A DNA stretch of 64,000 nt, taken from NCBI GenBank assembly GCA_003254905.1, contig QANU01105209.1, positions 712,354 through 776,353 on the forward strand, in the 5' to 3' direction. Positions 23,158 to 35,865 of this stretch are shown one piece after another; positions within the stretch are counted from its first letter, which is position 1; every line of letters begins with the position of its first letter. A program made the translations under genes and the position numbers. Source of the stretch: Nissolia schottii (taxonomy: Eukaryota > Streptophyta > Magnoliopsida > Fabales > Fabaceae). The notes beneath the pieces are model-generated. The model was not told the DNA's origin, made no database searches, and saw only the letters and a list, made by a program, of their open reading frames with translations.

Positions 23158-25930
23158 TCACCCGGCTGTTTGGTCAGGACCGCTACCTTGCATAAACTGT
23201 GGAGAAGGAGCAGGAACAATAAATTGTGGTTGGCCTGGAACAGGTGCAGCAATTCCTGAAAAGGCCAACACGGTTGCAAATCACATTCGTCTACAATTGA
23301 CTTAAACTCAATATGCATATTATAACACTTCTCTACATAGAAAGTATCAATCACTCCTTACAAATTTGTTACTCGCAATCCATCAGAACTCAGAATCATC
23401 TCTATTTTATCAATAACTTCCACATTCTATCAGATTTACCATAGTCCTAGTCTGTACAAGGTTTAGGGTTTAATAACTAAAGCTACCCAAAAAGGAAATA
23501 CTTCATCTCATTTATCAACAACCTCTTCAAAGGCCGATAGACAACCAACAAAAGTCTAAGATTCCTGGCATATCAATGCTTGTGTAAAGTTCAAGGTTTT
23601 TTGTTTTCCAATGCATATTAATTCATATATATATATCAATGCTTGTGTAATGCTAATCAAATGCGTTGCATCACTCTTTCAATCACAAAAATGCAATGGA
23701 TGTTTACAAGGCAACAAAGAGGCACAGCATACCACTAGGATATGGAGTTTGAATGGCAGGCATGGGTGAAGTTGTCATGGCATTAACATTAGATGCACCA
23801 TAAGGTACAATCTGATGGCCTGGTACTGTATAGCCTTGCATTGTTGTATAACCATGGCCACTAGGAATAGCTTGACCCAATTGTCCATAAGGATAAATGG
23901 TTGTGTTCGCTGACCCGGGCACTCCATATATCTGAAGGTATTGTTGACCCATATATGGATTGTACAGACTCTATTAGACAAGGTGTCAGAAGGGGAAAAA
24001 AAAAGAGTCAGCAGAGGACAAACAAGACTAAAAAATCTTCCTATGCCTATAAAAGAAAAAGACCAACTCGACCTGTGGGTAGACGTATTCAGGTCCATAT
24101 GTCGTATACCTGCAAAGATAAAACAACCACATATAATGTTGAAAAGATCACCTCAATAGCATGATTCTGGTGTAATACATCCTGATGCACAATGCAAATG
24201 TAGTTAGGAACGCCTCACACGCATGGGAAATAAATGTAGCAAACAACTAGTAGTTTATTACATTTCAGTGACACAGGTTTTCCAAAATTGGTTTGGACAA
24301 CTACTGACCAATTCTCTCTGGATTTCCCCCTCTCCTAATTAACCACTACTGCAAGGATGCTGCATGTTGTAATTGTATGTGTAGAATTCCATAGAAAGAA
24401 AGACAGAGGATTAACCAGGTTGATGCAGGGATATGCACCAAGTTGACCTCAATGGTCCACAATTATTTAACAGTCAACAGCAATGATATGCGACTTGACA
24501 ACAAATAAAGTAATAACAATATTGCAGAGATATGCCTAGATATAACAAGTATAAAGAAGATGCTAAAGGAACAACTATTGGCAATGAAAACAAATCTCCA
24601 AATCAAATGTTTGCAATAATGTATGGCAACATACACTCACCCATAAGGAGGATAAACCAACCCTTGTTGATAGCCGTAGGAAAGTGGTTGCTGGTAACCA
24701 AAACCTCCAACAAAAGCACCTCGCGCTGGTTGCACACCTCCAACGTAAGGGGAGGCTGGTCTTATCCGCCCTACAAAGGACAAAAGAATCGAGCTCAAAA
24801 TAAAAGTAATCCAGGTGAGAAGAGTAACCTGGAATGCTTCTATTGCAGCAGACTACTCATATATCAAAGAAAGAAAATAATATTGCTTGGGCTCAACACC
24901 ATTGTTTAAGTTAAACAAATATAATTGGTAGAAAAGTCAATCAGAATGAGCAAGCACAGATATCAATTGATCAGGCAATCATGCATAAGCAAAATTAAGA
25001 AAATGTGGACCAGAGAGAGAGTTCGACGACTTTAGGCAATGATAGTAAATGCGGTAAATGCACTGATCTTTGATAAGAGTGTATATGCTTCATAGATAAA
25101 AATACAAATAAAAAATAAAAACATAAACTGCACAGAAGAGACTCAAGCGCAGAAGCAATGGAGCCCTTCGTAGCACTGCCCCATAACTTTATCTCGATAA
25201 CAGAGGCATGTCATGTAAACGTGATTTGGGCAATATTAATTAATAAATTAATAAACAATAATAAACGACAATAACAGTTATGACAAGGACAATGATAAAA
25301 GCTCAGTCAAAGTAAATAACCGACATCACACTTGAAACCTAGTATGCACATATAGGCGCATTGCATAACAACAGCAAAAGGACAAAAGAGTATTGAAGCT
25401 GGTCAATTAATTGAGATTGATGGAAGAATGCATGCAATACCATAAGGCATAGGAGGGCGTGGACGACCAAGTGAAGCCAAGTTGCAATTCGCCCTTCTAC
25501 CATCGATGATCGGAGCCGGATCAGCACATGCCCTTCTAGCGGCCTCGGGATCCCGGAAAGTCACCTATACCCTCCAATTCCATGCAGGTGAGATAGAAAC
25601 CAAGTCATTCAACAGTTAAAACGAAGATCTATTGGCATTTGATCAAACGCCTAGCCGGCAATGGCTGCGATGATCAAATGGAATGAAAGAGATACTCACA
25701 AAACCATAGCCTTTGGATCGGCCGGTGTTCTTATCGGTGATGACGACGGCCTCGAGAATGTCGCCGAACTGCTCGAAGTAGCGGCGCATGGTTTCGCTCT
25801 GAGTCTCCCATGCCAACCCTCCGACGAAGACCTTGGTGTAGGTGGTGTCGCCGAAAGGAGAGTTCAATAGTTGAAACCCCGAACTCGAACTCGATCCCGA
25901 GCTTGGGCCCTGAATCGCTTGGTATGCCAT
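23158..25930 (-). CDS. Single-RRM RNA-binding protein (RBM24/38-like plant family)
   Basis: Six minus-strand exons (25700-25930, 25441-25564, 24641-24770, 24073-24109, 23733-23970, 23158-23255) give 285 aa. After a Ser/Gly-rich N terminus the RRM spans about residues 31-108: RNP2 is KVFVGGLAW (33-41) and RNP1 is KGYGFVTF, split by intron 1. The conserved extension [19 protein letters not shown] follows, then a Gly/Tyr/Gln/Pro-rich tail ([45 protein letters not shown]) ending SGPDQTAG. This fits Arabidopsis At1g20880/At1g76460 and relatives; it should bind single-stranded RNA, but the targets are not known from sequence. Exon 4 is a 37-nt micro-exon supported by both splice sites and by tail similarity. 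The 5' leader has a long purine-rich stretch at 26,100-26,330 on the plus strand. Confidence 0.92.
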
Positions 25931-27210
25931 TAGCGATCACGATCCTCCTCCTCTCCTCCTCCAACACGCACCCACAGCCACAGAGGGACAAAAGCTTTGA
26001 AAACCAAAGTAGCAACAACAACAACAGCAAATGGATAGATATGGAGATCACCCAACGAATATACGAATAAAATTGAAATGAGATTGGGAAGAATATATGT
26101 GATTGTGATTCCTAATCAGAAAGGGGACAACCCAGGCATCCACGTCATCAAAGAAAGGGAAAAAACCAACAATCAAAGAGTGCGGAGTAGAGAAGAAGCT
26201 GTAGATTACGAAGAGATATACTGGGAATCAGACGAAGGAGAGATTCGGAAGAACAGGGGATATAAGGTGGTGAGAGAAAAAGAGGAGAGAGAGAGAGAGA
26301 GAGATGGGAGAAAAAAGCACAGTGATGAGAGGCTAACCTAACGATATAAAAGTTGAAAGAGGAAAGGGGGGGTTGTTTATTTTAATTTTGAAATTTTTTA
26401 AAAAATAATAAGGAAGGAAAGGGGGAAACAATCAAAAACCCTAGAATTGAGGGGGAGGTGGGGATGCTGGACGGAAAGAAAATAATTGGTAAAGTGGGTA
26501 GTGGGATACAACATGGGGAAGGAGGAGGGGGAGGTGTATGTGTATGTGGGGCTGGGAAAAGGTGATGGATGGTCAGAGTGAAAAAAGAATCTGGGGGGAT
26601 ACACTTGCTTTGCTCGTAGTATACAACAGTGCAAGTGAATCAATCGAGGAGAGAGAGGGGGGGAGGGTGGTGGGAAAGGAAGCAGGAAAAAAGAAAAAAG
26701 AGGGGAAAGGGGGAGGGTGTTTGTTTTGGCAATCAATTATGGTAGTTGTTGATGTTGATGATGATGTGTGGTGACAGGGTGGAATTGGATCGATGAAAGA
26801 GAAGGAGAAAGAATGGAAGGAGAAGAAGAGGAGGAGGAGTCATTCATGGCTTTGCGATGGGAGGAATCAAATTGAAAACGAACAAGCCGAGTAAAAATGA
26901 ATGCGAAACAAAGAGGAAACAAAGAATGAAAATAGAAAATTAAAAAAAAAAAGAAAAGAAAAAAAAAAAAACAGAGGCTTATGTTTTCGAGAGTTCTCAA
27001 TTCTCAACCGAACCGGACAGCCTCAGATGCTGCTCGCCCCGGGACCCACCCACGCCCTCACTCACTCCCCTTCCCGAAAAATTACTGTATCCTCTGGAAC
27101 AAGAGAGATTCTTTCTCCACTCAAATCAAACACCTTTCATTAACAATCAACGGTGGAGATGGGATGGAAAGAAAGAATATCTTTTTACATAAATTAGATT
27201 CTCTAAAGTA
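25931..27210. other. 5' leader/promoter region of the RRM gene
   Basis: The minus strand is strongly pyrimidine-rich (long CT, CTTT and poly-T runs, an (AG)n microsatellite near 26285-26303). It gives rise to Ser/Pro/Phe-rich open frames that are low-complexity artefacts. Likely 5' UTR and core promoter; no separate gene supported. Confidence 0.5.
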
Positions 27211-27670
27211 ACATATCTCATTTTAAAGAGTAAAATGAGATATTTCATCATTCAACAATAATAAATCAATAAAATAAAAGTGAAACTTACTTTTTCAATT
27301 GTGAAAAAATTTATTTTTAGATGACCTTTGCATTTGTTTTACACACGGAAGAAATAATTTCTCTCCCTCTCTTCCTTTTGACAATAATTATTTTTTAAAT
27401 TAAATTAAAACATTAATATAAAAAAGCATTATTTTTTAAATAAAATTAAAATATTAATATAAAAAACATTATTTATTAGGTTAAGAAAAATATTTAAATT
27501 CTTATAATTTCCAGAAACAATACAAAAATAGGAAGGATAGAAAAATAAAAGGGAGAGTAGTGAAATAATGTTATTAAAGGATTGAGCATTATTAGCTTTT
27601 TTTTATATACACAAAATTTGTAAGGGCAAATAAATAAAGATTTAGTAGCTTAACTAACATTTTTCTTTGA

Positions 27671-28128
27671 GTATGTTTAGATTAATGGTTTGTCATAGAT
27701 TAAAATGGAATCCAAGAAAATTTAGTGGACTTTCATTGTTTGGATTGATGGTTTGGTAACGGAGTGGAATGGTTAACAAGAAGTTGTTCAGTAAAAAAAC
27801 TCACCTTTTATTCCTCCCATTTTTGGGATGGTTAGCCGGGGTTGGTCTATCCAAAACCTCACTCTTTATTCCTTCCATTAGGGGGTTTAGAGTAGAGTCG
27901 TGAGCATTTACTTATTCACCCATCTTATTATTTATATGTTTATTTTCTTTCACTTGTTTTATGGATAGTATAAGAATAAAATATTATAACTATCACCATT
28001 TCATTCTCAATTCCATTAACATATCTAGACAATAGTGTAAAATAACTACTTCATTTCCCTTGAGCTTCATTCAACCATTTTCATTATTTTCCTTACCACT
28101 CCATTACACACCATCACTCTAAACATAC
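27671..28128. mobile_element. MITE-like non-autonomous DNA transposon, about 458 bp
   Basis: The left end reads GTATGTTTAGATTAATGGTTTG. The reverse complement of the right end reads GTATGTTTAGAGTGATGGTG, giving terminal inverted repeats of about 20 bp with few mismatches. No coding frame lies inside. An inner pair also matches loosely (AACGGAGTGGAATGG against the right-end TAATGGAGTGG). Target-site duplication is not clear, so the superfamily is left open. Confidence 0.65.
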
Positions 28129-28715
28129 CTTTTCAAAGCCAAGGGGATAATGTGTTTAATTATTTTAAAGAAGAAAAAAATTATAAGAAAGCCACACAAT
28201 TAATAATTTTTATTTCAAAGGTTACGATAAAACGAAAGAGAATATGAAAAGAGTACATGACTACATAATTTATGTGCTTGAGTTAATGAATTGAAGTATA
28301 TCGTTTAAAAATGAAATAAGAATATACTATTTGTAAAAAAAACATTAATGAAATTTCTTAAGAGCCGGCTATCCTTGATCCTAAGGAGGAGTCGCTACTG
28401 AGAGGTTTGTTCACTCTAAACCAAGAAAAAGATAAACCTCCCAAACCATTTCCTTCAATTTCTCTTCAAATTTCCCTTTCCTTTCCCTCTTAAACTCGTT
28501 TGCTAAAAAGATTAGGCTGAAGTGTTCACGGTATATGTTACTACATAATTCAGCATATAAGTTTAATAAAAAAAGGGTATATAAAGCTGTGATATTCCTT
28601 TTTATAATATATAAATATAAATATAACTCAACAAATATCACCTTTTTGTTCTACTTTATTGTTTTTCATAATAAAAATTAATATACGATCACTCAATTTT
28701 TGCATTGATAGTTGT
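28129..28715. other. AT-rich upstream region of the complex I subunit gene
   Basis: No gene seen. A less AT-rich patch at about 28360-28420 is not recognised. The right part is the proximal promoter of the gene starting at 28923. Confidence 0.45.
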
Positions 28716-28730
28716 TGGGCCGAATGGGTC
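28716..28730 (+). promoter_or_regulatory. Site II (TGGGCC) element pair upstream of the ESSS-like gene
   Basis: TGGGCC at 28716-28721 is followed by TGGGTC at 28725-28730, about 200 bp upstream of the ATG. Site II motifs of the TGGGCC/T type, bound by TCP factors, are common in plant promoters of nuclear genes for mitochondrial respiration, which fits the gene below. Confidence 0.5.
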
Positions 28731-28922
28731 AGAAGCGAGAAGCATCCAGTACACAACTTCATCCGTGATGTAAATAAAAAAGAAAAAAGAGGTTTCTTAC
28801 ATCCGGAGTCGGCAACTGTCAGAATCAGAAACGAGAGGCAGAGATCTCACCAGCAGGGAAACACTTTCTGTTAATCGAACAAAACTGTAGTGTAAACCGG
28901 AGCGAGCTCATCAGCTACAAGA

Positions 28923-29331
28923 ATGGCGAGTAGCTGGAGAAGAACGTTGGGTAACGTGAGGTCCTTCGTCGGCAATTCCATGGGAGGCCTTAGGGGTGGA
29001 AGCAACCTCGCTTCTTGGGTGGTTGCCGGAACCCTAGCCTACTTCCTCTGGATCAAGCCCTCCCAGGACCTCAAGCGCGAACAAGAGGAGAAGGCCGCTC
29101 TCGCTGCTTCCCAGCCAGATCCTTATCGATACGTTGAGACTCGGAAACCAATTCCTGATCCTCAGGTCACTTCCCCCTTCCCCCAATTTCAATCTTTGTG
29201 TATAGTTATGCGTTCTAGACCGTGCCGCTTAGGTTTTTTTTTTTTTTTTTTTTCCAATGTGAATTGTGCAGGTTACGGGTTTGGTATATGGAAACAAAAA
29301 CAAGGATAATCCAACTAAGCAAGAAGATTAG
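28923..29331 (+). CDS. Mitochondrial complex I ESSS (NDUFB11)-like subunit
   Basis: Two exons, 28923-29165 and 29272-29331, encode 100 aa. The N terminus is basic and Ser-rich without acids (MASSWRRTLGNVRSFVGNSM), as in mitochondrial proteins. One membrane segment follows (LASWVVAGTLAYFLWI, about 29-44). After it comes a charged helix (KPSQDLKREQEEKAALAAS) and the conserved DPYRYVETRKPIPDPQ, then a short hydrophilic tail. This fits the small plant proteins At2g42310/At3g57785, annotated as the ESSS subunit of NADH:ubiquinone oxidoreductase; that link is from memory. Expected place: inner mitochondrial membrane, complex I membrane arm. The intron has a long poly-T tract before its acceptor. 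The ATG is the first in frame after a leader of normal length. Confidence 0.8.
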
Positions 29332-32300
29332 CTTGTAAGTGTTTAGTTTCCTTGCTTGTTTCCAATTAGCTAACGAATTTAGCTTAAGTATTTTGGGTTT
29401 CATGCTCTCCTGTTATTCGCTAGTTTTAGGGTTCATTTGTGAATTGTGATGTTCTTCGCAGTTCTGAAAATGGAAGTGGTTAACAATGAGGAGTCACTAT
29501 AGCTAAGAAATAAACCGAAGTATAAATCGATGTTTGGATACGTGGTCAGTTTCAACTTGCCACTGCTCTCACATAGTATACCATATGTTGTATTAAGTGC
29601 TGCTGACTACATACATACTATCTGATGCTATAGTAATTTAGTAAATTAGGTTATCTGTAGCAGCAATGCTCTACCCCTCCCATACATTACGATTTGCCGT
29701 TTCTTCATTTGTTATACTGTTGTTATTACTTTTGAGTTTTGAGAATCAATGCTTGTAACAAATTGGCAGGATAGAAGCACCCATGATAGAAACAGAGTAT
29801 CTTCAGGAGTCAGCCTATAATTAATAAATCCATTGTCAATTTCGTTTGGAGCAATTTTAAGCATAACTTGCTGCTCACTCTGATGTGTTTTATATATATA
29901 TTGGTGTTTATTTGGGGGGGAAAAAAAGCCTGAGCAGCTCCTTTGCATCATAATCATGAAAAATTCAGACTAGTATTTTATTTTTTCCTTGCAAATCCAG
30001 GAAAACGGCATTTGATAGTAATTGTTCCCATGGTTCTCTCTATGAATTTTATGCTTGCAGCATTGAAACTTGCCGTTTGTCAATTTTGGAGAATTTTGTT
30101 TGATGTGATCTCCACCTACAAATTGCAAGATAGGCTGGTCGCATGCCTATGATATTTGTATTCCTAATTTCTTCTCTGCTCTGATCTTCAACTTTTATTT
30201 GGAAATCAAACAACTTTTGATCCCCTGCCAAAATTTATTCGAGGAGCAACAGTTCTTCTATTTTGCCCTTTTGGATGTTTAGCAACCGGTTGTATAGTAT
30301 TAGTGTTGGACATTTCTAAATGGCTGAATTTAATACCATGAAAACTCAACTTTTAGCGAGATGTGGATGATCTTCTGCAAGTGGCATTTGGCAATCTGTG
30401 CATGGTCCTTTGGAGGTGAGGATTAAAGAGCCCCACTGTAAAACTCACCGTTTGCTCTTGGTTCAACTACTGTTGCTGGCTGAAATAGATTTGACATTTA
30501 CCTTACTATTTTGAGTGTGGAAGAGGGTCTCTCTTATGTATTTGTGTTGTTGACATTGGTGTAATCAAATTCAACTTAGTACAGGTATAGAGTCTTGTAT
30601 ACAGCGAGGGTGCTATCGTTACTTGTTAGAGAACTTAGAAAAAGTGGATAGTAAAGTTGACTTTCGGAAATTATGATGCGTCAATAGCTGATGCTGTGTT
30701 GATTTTTTCCCTTCTAGAAAAGAATGCCTTAACAATGGTGAACCAGCTGGCAAGGCACACAAAAAGCCTGCTGCCCAGCCCAGACCTTTGTAGGCTTTGT
30801 TGCCACTTGCCACATGATCATGAAGCGCTAAGGTCTATTGTGCTCTTTCTTATGAGAAAATGACATTTTAGATTAAAGCGTGTCTTACCACTAATTAAAA
30901 CTAAAATGTCATTCTATTATTTGATTTGGGTAGACTACAAGATACCTAGTGACCCTGCAATAGTTTCTCCTTATTGCCATCATTTATTTATTTACTTTAA
31001 AAAAGTACATCCCCTACTTTTAGTGAGAAGATGGAAGAGTAGTACTTGTCCAAAAAAAAAAAGGATGGAAGGTTAGTTGGAAATTTTCCAATTGGTCCTA
31101 AATGGTCGTGATGCCATTCTCTCCTTAAACCGTCAGCTTGATCATCTATTTAAGAAAAAGAGTCAAAAGTTTAATTTGGTTTTACTGTTACTGTTTTTGT
31201 TCTTATCTGTGTGTTTTGATGAACTAATCCATAGTTATCAGCACAAAGTATTGGGACTTTCTCTATGATTTTTTAAGAAGTATGAGGGTCATTTTTGCTT
31301 GACCGTTTGTTTCATGTTCGTAATGATGCTGTTGATAATTATAATGATAAAAGGTTGTTCCGTGATTACATGCATAATGTAGCAGTCCTTAACAGACCTG
31401 AAAATTATTTTGGCATCTTGCACGATTAACTTATTTTTTTCTTCTCTTTTTCCTTTTACTTTGTCGGCTGCTTCACAGTTGTGCTTATGATGGTTCTCGC
31501 ATTCCGCTTTTGGACGGACCATTGTGCGTTGGCCTTCTCTCTTTTTGGTTTTCTTCCAATATATATATATAGAGGTGCAACACAATTTTCTTCATTTTGG
31601 TTTTTTCTTTTTTAATTTAACTTTGAATCAAGTTATTTTTTTCTTTATTGGGTGGTGATTTTAGACGCACGCCCGGACGCCAGAAGCCTTGCACATGCTT
31701 GTGATTGTGAGGCATTTGGCTGGACTGTCCCATGCTGTTGTTTTTGCACTTCTCTATGTCACAATCTTTATAAGTGCACTTATTAAGAGAGCATAAATAG
31801 TAATTTTGTATTAAAAAAATTGTGTTTTTAATGATATTCAATGATTTAAAATTTTCAATTTCTTTCTTTTGGTTTTCTTAACCAATGTCCTGATTAACAA
31901 AACCATTTATTTTATTAGAATTTGACCATTTAGACGATAGGTACTAAATCAATACGAAGACGGGTTACTCCCCTGAAGCAGAAAACCACCCAAAAAAAAA
32001 AGAGTTTTGTTACATGTACACTAAAAATCACACACTATATATACACCTCGTACTTATATACATAAAGTTTGTATTTTAATTCATGTAATGTTTGTGCACT
32101 TATTTAAGTATAATTAAGAGTATCGTTTACAAGTTTATAATGTTTGTGCACTTTTGAGAATAAAGTAGCATTTTTAAAAAAAAAAAAAAAAAGAAACACT
32201 ATACCACTTTACATTTAGTCCGATGAAAAAAATTCAAGGTTACTCCGTCCAAAGAAATGCTCATTGCAAATGCTGCTTGAGTTATTGGTAAGCTGACATT

Positions 32301-35300
32301 CATAGAACCTGAGTGTATGAATTTGTAAGCATATGATATCAAGTTCAACTTCGAACAAGAGAAAAAGAAAAGAAGAGTGCTAGTAAACGTAAAATATAAG
32401 TATTATCAGTATCCCCTATCTCAACTTATACGGTCTAGTCGGACCATTTCTCGTTGGAATGGATGGCGCGCCCATTGCCTAGTAAACGATAAACAATTTC
32501 GTAGCAAGTGAAAATAACTAATTTGAGGTATTTCCCTAACTCTATTATTAGAGAAAAAATTAATTATTTCAGGAATAATCAGACTTGTCTTCTAAACTGA
32601 TGAATATATTTTTAATAGTTCTCAATGGAAATCAACGTAATTACCCTTTATTAATAGGTTATTGATAAGTTTTTATAAGCACTTCATGTAAAAAAAAAAC
32701 AGACGTTTGTTTTGAATTTTTTTTTTTTTTTTACCAGGTATCATTCTTTTATCAATTTTATTTAACGGAAAAAAACATGAAGTGAAACCAGAAAGTAGTG
32801 ATTGAGGACTTGAGAGTGGGGGAAGACAAGTTTGGGTTGGGAAAAAGGAAGCATTTGCCTATTAGTTAATGCTCTTATCTAATCAAGTTTTCGCATTTTC
32901 TTAAACGGTTTTTGTTAAATAGTTGAATCTTTTGTCAGCAATAATCGAATTGAATTAATGGATTATTGCTAACGGTGCCAAAATAAGTTGAGCTTGATAG
33001 GATGATTCAAATGACAAAAGTCAAGGGAATTTACTTCTTTAAACTATAGTTACCTTTGAAGATAAAGTATGTTATTAAATTTTGATGCCAAAATTAAGTT
33101 AATAGGTTTGTTAGCAAACTGTTTGTATCTAATAAAGTTTTAATTAATCCTTTGATTTTTTTTTCATCAATAATTATGATATTCTAAAGCTTTACTTTTC
33201 AAAGTCCGCTTTATATTTTTGACGAGTTAAATCTAAACTTAAGAATATAAGACATAAGTTTTAATTATTAAGCCAACTCATATGTGTTTTGCTGTGTGGG
33301 ATATATATGTGGTGTATAGATAGAGAAGTACTTGAATACTTTTAAAGCAAAGAAAGAAAAATGAAGTTCTATTTCTTTCAAAGTTTAACATTTCTGGTAT
33401 TACATTAAAAATAAATTGAGTAATAATGATGACTTATCTTATATATAGTTAATCTATACCGTTAATTGTACCAACTAACAGTAGGTTAACTATATATAAT
33501 AAGGAGAGCACCTTATGTCTTGCAGGATTATGCTTGATATATGATGTTTGATTAAACACACGGGTTATCACTTTTTTTTCAATCTTAACTTTACTAATTT
33601 CTTAAAGCTATATATAAAGAAGGAAGGTTTGGAGGGTTTATACCAAAGCTTCTCAATCTTCCTGCAGAGCTGCATGTTATGCATCTGCTATTGGCAGCTT
33701 ATTTAAAAGCTATAGCTATACGGGAAAGCGATGGGTGTAATTTTACATTAATATTTCTCAAATTTTTTTCAAAGAATTAGTTTGGTTGATCCAACCATTA
33801 ACATAATTTGCATGAAACTTATAGCTTCGACCAAATATTTTTCTTGAAAATTTGTAAAATAAAAAAAATCACTTTTAATTAAAATTGTTTTCAGTATATA
33901 TCCTTAAGAAAAATCGCGCGCTGAGGTAATATATATATATATATATATAGGAATTAATTAGAATAAATTCATTATAAAAAGTTTTATACTGTTATTCAAT
34001 CATATATCAACACTTAGCAAATATAGTTAGTTATCACACTTATTACTTCAAAAGATCATTTAAATAAAATGAATTGATTGGATGACCATATAAAAATCTT
34101 TATATCAATGTATTAAAATTAAACCCATATATTAATGAAGCAATATAGTAAGCATAATTAGCAATATTCACATTTCTACGTGTATACAGTAGTCATGTAG
34201 AGCAAAAACAAAGATCAAACTGATGAATTAATCAGACTCCCTTGCTAGCTTGCTAATTAACCAAACATGAAAAACTGTAAGCAAAAATTAGTTGTGTTTC
34301 CAGAGAAGAGTTCAAAATCAAACACCAGGAATACCCATTCCCAAATTGTTGAGTCAGTAGTGTCGGTTGCATGCATCACTTTTTAGTTTCCTTTTTCTTT
34401 TCTTACTGCTCAATTATGCGAGAGGAAGTATATATTCAAAGCCAAAATTAAAGCATACGCTATGCTAACGACTATGATCACTTGTATGTGTCTGAAAAAA
34501 ACACATCAAAAATTTAGAAGTGATGACAAAGCTTATCCTTATACTACTCCTAGTATAATTGTGAAACTAAAATTCAGACAGCGATCTTGGAGACACAAAT
34601 ATTATAGTAATGCTCAACTCCTTAACAAACCAGTTTCGATCGGGACACAAAATAAAACCATTTTAAAAGAAACAAAAAGAGATGCACTCCCAGTTCCAAG
34701 AATATATATATATTATAATCTCAAGTTTCAATGTCACTGCCTCCCATATATATATTTCCTCGGTATCATCCTTCAATTTGTAGTAAGTATGGAAACGAGC
34801 TATGTATGTGCTTCTCTCTCGGAAAAACAAGACCAGAGACAATGGACATTGATCCACTATGCATATAATTAAATTAGTACTATATAGTATAATAAAATGA
34901 AGGAAATATGCGAAATGTTAAAAAAAAATAAAGGAAAATAATGGCATTCTATAACTGACAGAAGAACCTTCTTCCTTGTTCAAAGCAAATTAAGTGTGAG
35001 TCTTAAGGTTTTAATTGGGTCAAAATTTCAGTTGGGAGTAGGAAAAGGAAATGTTCCAAGTTCTATATCACTTCCCAAAGTAGAGAATATTATATATATA
35101 TATGTAGCAGTTGCCAGAACTAGGGTTAGGTTTTTGGTGTAAGGCGAGGAACAGGCTTTTGGGTTGGTGCTTTAGAGCATCAAGGCACAAGAAAAAAGAA
35201 CATCAAAGCACATGGAAAAAGAGATTAAACAGATAAAAAAAATACCATCAAATTAATCCGAACTGAGCAAGTGTGATAATTGGACTTTCTATAGACCTAG

Positions 35301-35865
35301 CAAGGTAGGGCATGGGTTATAATTAAACAATATCATAATAACATCATTAGAAAATAAAAAATATAAAAAAATGGTTCGTGCGTGCAGGAATTGAGGCGTC
35401 TAAATTGAATCAAAGCAAATGAGAAACAGTTGCTGACTGAACTATAATCAAATAAATTAAACCTACTACCATATATGATGGAGTAGCTTCAGCAGATAAC
35501 CGTCCAGCGGCGTTGTGGGGACTGAGTTTTCAACATTAAAATCCTATTATAAATCATAGGATGATAAACATATACTTCTGTTTCCAATATTTATACAGAT
35601 GATTCTTTTTATAAATAGTTAAACTAGCTAGCCAGAGAAATAATTTGAGGATATAAAATGAAATAATTAACAAAACGCGGAGGAACCAGATGAAGCAATA
35701 TTGAAAGAAGAAACAAATTAAAGGTAGAGATTCAAGGCAAAAGCTATTCACCTAGCTACTTAATTAATTTACATGGTTTTTTTTCAAATCACATGTTCCT
35801 CCACAATATATCATCAATAAAAAGATATAATCCTGAATTAAAATTATTTATAACAAAATTACCAG
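29332..35865. other. 6.5 kb intergenic region between the ESSS-like and AHL genes
   Basis: The first 500-2,300 bp are less AT-rich and may hold a long or alternatively spliced 3' UTR of the upstream gene; several short open frames (such as near 30,650 and 31,700) show no family features. From about 31,800 on the DNA is AT-rich with poly-A/T runs, an (AT)n repeat at 33928-33948 and the 3' flank of the AHL gene. No RNA gene, transposon ends or conserved domain could be supported. Confidence 0.45.
33928..33948. repeat. (AT)n microsatellite
   Basis: About ten uninterrupted TA units in intergenic DNA. Confidence 0.8.

Noticed and set aside
26398..27000. Ser/Pro/Phe-rich minus-strand frames
   Set aside because: Low-complexity pyrimidine-rich leader DNA of the RRM gene; no homology or exon structure.
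30619..30863. Overlapping short frames on both strands after the ESSS-like gene
   Set aside because: No recognisable domain, no supporting splice structure; probably UTR or intergenic DNA.
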